This document shows, in pieces, positions 60,842 through 64,000 of a stretch of 64,000 nt of DNA (position 1 is the stretch's first letter; each line of letters starts with the position of its first letter). The notes below the pieces were generated by a model. It was not told the origin of the DNA. It ran no database searches and worked only from the letters and a program-made list of their open reading frames with translations. The translations under genes and the position numbers were made by a program. Source of the stretch: QHXN01 sp032162705 (GTDB lineage: Bacteria > Acidobacteriota > Blastocatellia > Pyrinomonadales > Pyrinomonadaceae). The stretch spans positions 23,458 to 87,457 of the forward strand of contig JAVRON010000144.1 of assembly GCA_032162705.1 (NCBI GenBank), written 5' to 3'.

Positions 60842-61117
60842 TCGTCTGGTCTCAGCGGGTGCACCGGACTGCTAAGACCGGTGTGGTGCGGTGTGCCGGT
60901 GCTCGACTCTTTCGGGCTCGCGGGGGCGCTTGTCCGATGTAGGGAGCAGCCGCGCTTAAGATTCTTCGACGGATATCACGCGAGCAGAATCTAGAGAGAT
61001 TCGGTCTTCAACTTCCTTATGTAGGAAGAAGAATAAAATCAGCCCCCGATAGGGCAACACAAGTACGAGGGTAGCTGAGAGCGCACGGACGCATGTCCGT
61101 GCGCTCTCAGCTTTTTC
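60842..61117 (+). ncRNA. Unidentified RNA candidate, about 275 nt, ending at a strong terminator
   Basis: There is no convincing coding frame between tRNA-Ser and 61378. The interval has a moderate promoter, several local helices (TGCACCGG/CCGGTGT near 60870; AGATTCT/AGAATCT 60960-60993; CTTCCT/AGGAAG near 61010-61026) and a terminal 18-bp hairpin. Near 60875 the sequence GCACCGGACTGCTAA looks like the anticodon arm of a tRNA-Ser(GCU), but the 3' half of the stem is altered. Near 60930 GTCCGATGTAGGGAGCAGCC recalls the SRP RNA apical domain, but the GGAA loop is missing. Neither match is good enough to name it. Confidence 0.35.
61073..61117 (+). terminator. Strong intrinsic terminator
   Basis: AGCTGAGAGCGCACGGAC (61073-61090) pairs perfectly with its complement at 61095-61112, with a 4-nt loop GCAT, followed by TTTTTCT. 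It would end any transcript from the tRNA or the unidentified RNA. Confidence 0.9.
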
Positions 61118-61377
61118 TATTCAGCTCGCTAATAGCCGTCGAGATTGCAACCGAAACAGGCCGGGCCTGTGTCTCCCCACACAGGCGACTGCGAGGTTGC
61201 CACAAATCTGGTTGACAGTGATTCCGGTACGCCGATCAGTAGTCTTCACGTTCTCCGTCCTCGCGTCAGGGGAAAGAATGTGAGCGAGGTTACATCAGGA
61301 ACGAGCTGGCCGGGAACGAGCCCGAGAGGCACGCCGCGAAGATATTCGATCCTCAAGCGAGCGGCGCGTCGGAGTCG
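61118..61377. other. Leader region of the propeller gene, no gene seen
   Basis: This 260 nt separates the terminator from the propeller-protein gene. A TTGACA at 61212-61217 is a possible -35, but no matching -10 is seen at 16-18 nt. There is no repeat of the heptad type. The promoter of the propeller gene must lie here. Confidence 0.4.
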
Positions 61378-63564
61378 ATGAAAGCGAGCCCACACAAAAC
61401 GCACGTCGTGCAGGTCGAGCGGAAAGGAGTATCGCGCCCGCGCGTGCTTGCGCGGAAGTGGCTCCTGCTCGGGGCTGCCTTTGCGACCGTCGCCATGGGG
61501 TTCTGGATTTTCGCCGGAGTCCGACAGGCGCTCGACAAGATTGAACAGGCGCGCTCGCTCGCGGGGGCGCGCGACGTCGTGCCGTTCGAGAGGAAAAGGC
61601 TCAGCCCATTAAGAATGGACGGCGTCCGCCTCTTCCAGTCAACTCTGTCCGCGAGGGCGGTCGAACGTTTCAATGATTCCTACTTCGTCGCGACAGATGG
61701 CGGGCTGCTCGAACTGTCGCCGCGCGGACAGGTCGTCCGCCGGTTCAACGTCCTCGACGGTTTGGCCGAGAGCGATCTCACGAGCCTCGCCGCTGTCAAC
61801 GGACGACTCTACGTCGGCACGCGCAGCAAAGGACTCCTCACCTTCGACGGCGAACGCTTCGAGCAGTACGTCTGGCCGGATCGCGACGCGAAGACGATTA
61901 CGGCGCTCGCAGTCGATCAGGGGAAGCTGCTCGTCGGCACGTTCGGCGGCGGGCTGCTCTCATTCGACGGCGACAACTTCAAAGAGCTGCGCGCGGGCGA
62001 AGTCAACGCGAGGCTCGACGCCGTCACCTTCGCCGCGCGGCGCGGGTCGCGCCTCTACGTCGGCACTTTCAACGCGGGCCTCTGGGTCGAAGAGGGCGGG
62101 CGCTGGGCGCACTTCACTTCGTCGGACGGCCTCGCGTCGGATCGCATGGTCGGCGTCGTGGAGATCGGAGGCGAGGCGTTGGCCGCGTCCGACTTCGGCC
62201 TGTCGTCCGCGAACGCAGAAGGGCTCGTGCTCGCGTCCGGCGCGAGCACGAGCCGCGCGTGGCAAACAGTTCTCACCGTTCCGTCGCTTTCCGGCATCGG
62301 CCAATCAAACGGCCGCGTCGTCGTCTGCAAGGACGACGGTGAGTTCGCGTCGCTCGACATCCCGCGCCTCGGCGCATCCGCGGTCAAAGCGCAGGAGATC
62401 GATTGGACGAAGCCGCGCGGGCAGCGTTCGGGCGCGCGCCTCGCCGTGACTGACGGCGGCCTGTGGCTGCTCTACAGCGGCGGCGCGAGAAGGTCTGGCG
62501 AAGACGACGCGGATCAGTTCCAACTCACTTCTTCAACCTCCGTCGCTGACGCTGCGAAGCGCCGCGTCTCCTTCGCGGACTTCGGCGAAGACGACTCGCC
62601 GCAGTCGCCGACGAGCAACGTCGTCTCCGCGCTCGCGTTCGATTCGACGGGCCGACTCTGGGCAGGCAGCTTCCGCGACGGCGTGGACGTGTTCGCGCCC
62701 GACAGCGTGCGCATCGCGCACGTCGAGTCGGACGATCTGCGCGAGACAAACGCGCTCGCGTCCGACGGCGCGGGCGGCGTCCTCGCTTCCACCTCGCAAG
62801 GCGTCTTCCGCATAGACGCGTCGCTTCGCCCCGCGCGCCTCGACGGATCGGACGGACAACCCGGCGGCGCGGTCACGCAAGTCGCGCGGCTCAAAGAGCA
62901 GAGCGCGCGCGGCGCTTCGAGCACGACCGGCGCTCCGAGCCGAAGAGAAAAACAGTCGCCGACGGATCAAGCAAAGCAGCAGACGGACGATCAGCTCGCG
63001 GTCGCCACGCCGAAGGGCTTGTCTTTCGTCGCGCACGAACAAACGCGTGTGCTGACGACCGTGCAGGGCTTGCCGAGCAACAGCGTCTATTCGGTCTTGC
63101 CCTTCGGCGGTCGCGTCTATGCGGGCACGCTCGGCGGCCTCGCCGAAATCTCTTCGGGCCGCGTCGCGCGCGTCTTCAAGGACTCGAACTCCGCGCTCAC
63201 GGTCAACTGGGTGACGGCCGTTTGCGGCGCGGGCGGGCGTGTTTTCGTCGGCACATACGGCGGCGGCGTCTTCGAGCTGCTGCCTTCGGGCGACCTGCGC
63301 GCGTTCGGGGAGACTGCGCGCGCCTTCGTCAACCAGAACGCGATCTGGTCGGACGAAGAGCGACTCTACGTCGGCACGCTCGACGGCGCGCTCGTCTTCG
63401 ATCTCCAAACGCAGAAGTGGACGCGCGTGCGCGACGAACTGCCGTCGGCGACAGTGCTCAGCGTCGCGGGCCGCAGCGACCAAATCTACTTCGGCACGAC
63501 CGCCGGACTCGCCCGCTTCGACAAAAAATTTTTCGACAAGAGTTTTCTCAACGCGTCCGAATGA
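61378..63564 (+). CDS. Membrane-anchored two-component-regulator-type beta-propeller protein
   Basis: In this 728-residue protein, after a basic N-terminus, one span (LLLGAAFATVAMGFWIFAGV) anchors the protein. The rest is repeated blades with Reg_prop patterns such as NVLDGLAESDLTSLAAVNGR, LYVGTRSKGLLTFDGERFEQ, LLVGTFGGGLLSFDGDNF and LTTVQGLPSNSVYSVLPFGG. These form one or two beta-propellers facing the periplasm. No kinase, HTH or receiver output domain is attached, so it is a sensor-type propeller without output or a structural protein. It is followed 10 nt later by a VIT-domain gene, probably in the same operon. Confidence 0.85.
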   Translation: MKASPHKTHVVQVERKGVSRPRVLARKWLLLGAAFATVAMGFWIFAGVRQALDKIEQARSLAGARDVVPFERKRLSPLRMDGVRLFQSTLSARAVERFNDSYFVATDGGLLELSPRGQVVRRFNVLDGLAESDLTSLAAVNGRLYVGTRSKGLLTFDGERFEQYVWPDRDAKTITALAVDQGKLLVGTFGGGLLSFDGDNFKELRAGEVNARLDAVTFAARRGSRLYVGTFNAGLWVEEGGRWAHFTSSDGLASDRMVGVVEIGGEALAASDFGLSSANAEGLVLASGASTSRAWQTVLTVPSLSGIGQSNGRVVVCKDDGEFASLDIPRLGASAVKAQEIDWTKPRGQRSGARLAVTDGGLWLLYSGGARRSGEDDADQFQLTSSTSVADAAKRRVSFADFGEDDSPQSPTSNVVSALAFDSTGRLWAGSFRDGVDVFAPDSVRIAHVESDDLRETNALASDGAGGVLASTSQGVFRIDASLRPARLDGSDGQPGGAVTQVARLKEQSARGASSTTGAPSRREKQSPTDQAKQQTDDQLAVATPKGLSFVAHEQTRVLTTVQGLPSNSVYSVLPFGGRVYAGTLGGLAEISSGRVARVFKDSNSALTVNWVTAVCGAGGRVFVGTYGGGVFELLPSGDLRAFGETARAFVNQNAIWSDEERLYVGTLDGALVFDLQTQKWTRVRDELPSATVLSVAGRSDQIYFGTTAGLARFDKKFFDKSFLNASE

Positions 63565-63574
63565 GGCACAAGCG

Positions 63575-64000
63575 ATGAAGACAAGCTGGCTCGTTCTCCT
63601 TCCGCTGCTCGCGCTGCCGCTTCTCCCGCTGTCGCGCAGCAGCGCGCAGTCGGGCGTGCTCATCCCTTCGTCTGTCAAAGACGCGCCGGACGACTCGATC
63701 CTCTCGCTCGCGGTGATGAACGTTGACGTGCTCGTTGACAACCAACACGCGCGCGTCCGCGTGCTGCAAATCTTCGACAGCCACACGTCGCAGGTGCTCG
63801 AAGGTAAGTACCTCTTCGATCTATCGCCGCGCGCGTCCGTCTCCGACTTCGCCGTCTGGGACGGAGACACGCGCATCCCCGGCGTGATGATGGAGAAGCG
63901 GCGCGCCGCCGGAGTTTACGCCGCAGTCAAACAGCAGCAGGTCGATCCCGGGCTCTTACAACAAGACGACGAGCGCGGCGGCGCGACGGCCTTCACGGCA
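63575..64000 (+). CDS. Secreted VIT-domain protein (5' part only)
   Basis: The first 142 codons are visible. A signal peptide (MKTSWLVLLPLLALPLLPLS, cleaved near SSAQ) is followed by a VIT (vault/inter-alpha-trypsin) domain. That domain has NVDVLVDNQHARVRVLQIFD, LEGKYLFDLSPRASVSDFAV, and KRRAAGVYAAVKQQQVDPGL. VIT proteins usually continue with a von Willebrand A domain. The gene runs off the window. It starts 10 nt after the propeller gene. Confidence 0.85.
   Translation, partial: MKTSWLVLLPLLALPLLPLSRSSAQSGVLIPSSVKDAPDDSILSLAVMNVDVLVDNQHARVRVLQIFDSHTSQVLEGKYLFDLSPRASVSDFAVWDGDTRIPGVMMEKRRAAGVYAAVKQQQVDPGLLQQDDERGGATAFTA

Noticed and set aside
60842..61117. Naming the interval as SRP RNA (ffs)
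   Set aside because: The conserved GGAA tetraloop and AGCAG/AGG internal loop are not matched exactly, and the Alu-domain motifs are missing. Kept as an unidentified RNA candidate only.

Overview
This 64 kb window is GC-rich, densely coding chromosomal DNA. The best guess for the source is a soil or thermophilic Acidobacteriota bacterium of the Blastocatellia/Pyrinomonadaceae type. That is inferred from the gene mix (FHA/PP2C signalling, many secreted Pro/Ala/Thr-rich proteins, Reg_prop and VIT proteins) and the style of the intergenic repeats. No rRNA is present, so the assignment is tentative. I see no prophage, insertion sequence, CRISPR array or replication origin. About 56 intact or partial protein genes, two decayed genes and three tRNA genes (all serine: GCU, UGA, CGA) are supported.

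Layout. 1-5.8 kb: a signalling block (end of an FHA protein, RDD membrane protein, zinc-ribbon/TPR protein, FHA-GAF-PP2C phosphatase), a protein with an HExxE motif, and a lone helix-hairpin-helix protein. 6-16.2 kb: DNA repair and nucleotide genes (PcrA-type helicase, isochorismatase-fold hydrolase, Nudix hydrolase, orotate phosphoribosyltransferase, recR-ybaB, Uma2 nuclease-fold protein, a second UvrD-like helicase). 16.3-16.9 kb: a damaged, AT-richer HigB/HigA toxin-antitoxin pair. 17-23 kb: chromate transporter, esterase, NTF2-like protein, amino-acid permease and hutI. 23-25.7 kb: an RNA-rich stretch with an apparently independent structured transcript, a second candidate small RNA, strong terminators and an Asn-rich lipoprotein. 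25.7-31.5 kb: gltX, YetF-like protein, tRNA-Ser, Tat-exported phosphoesterase, a decayed DksA-finger/PP2C gene and an arsenic-type cluster (arsR, arsN-like, arsI-like) with two matching operators. 31.5-49 kb: membrane glycosyltransferase-like proteins, a hybrid histidine kinase with a response regulator, fadD-tetR, MscS, tRNA-Ser, inositol monophosphatase, a prolidase-like peptidase, esterase, MFS exporter and DUF2127. 49.5-60 kb: hutU, SDR, M23 and L,D-transpeptidase cell-wall proteins, a DUF1624-like acyltransferase, hutH and DUF2270. 60-64 kb: tadA, tRNA-Ser, an unexplained 0.7 kb possibly RNA-coding gap, a propeller protein and the start of a VIT-domain protein.

The dominant unexplained theme is intergenic. 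More than twenty loci hold inverted repeats. In most of them each arm is a run of degenerate tandem heptamers (for example AGTAGAC/AGTAGTC, AGTGATA/AGTGATG, AGGCTAG, AGGCAAA, GGATGAA, AGTCTGG). The arms face each other across a 15-90 nt unique spacer. The families differ in sequence but share this architecture, and several genes take their stop codon from an arm. A separate family (core GCCCGACCGTGAGGGAGGGC) occurs as three inverted pairs within about 4.2 kb and supplies the C-terminal EARP-stop of three proteins.

The strongest candidate for an undescribed system is at 23012-23294. It has a consensus-like promoter, an exact complement of the 16S rRNA 3' end, a 12-codon ORF, an H-type pseudoknot made of two perfect 9-bp helices, a mutually exclusive alternative helix, and an intrinsic terminator.
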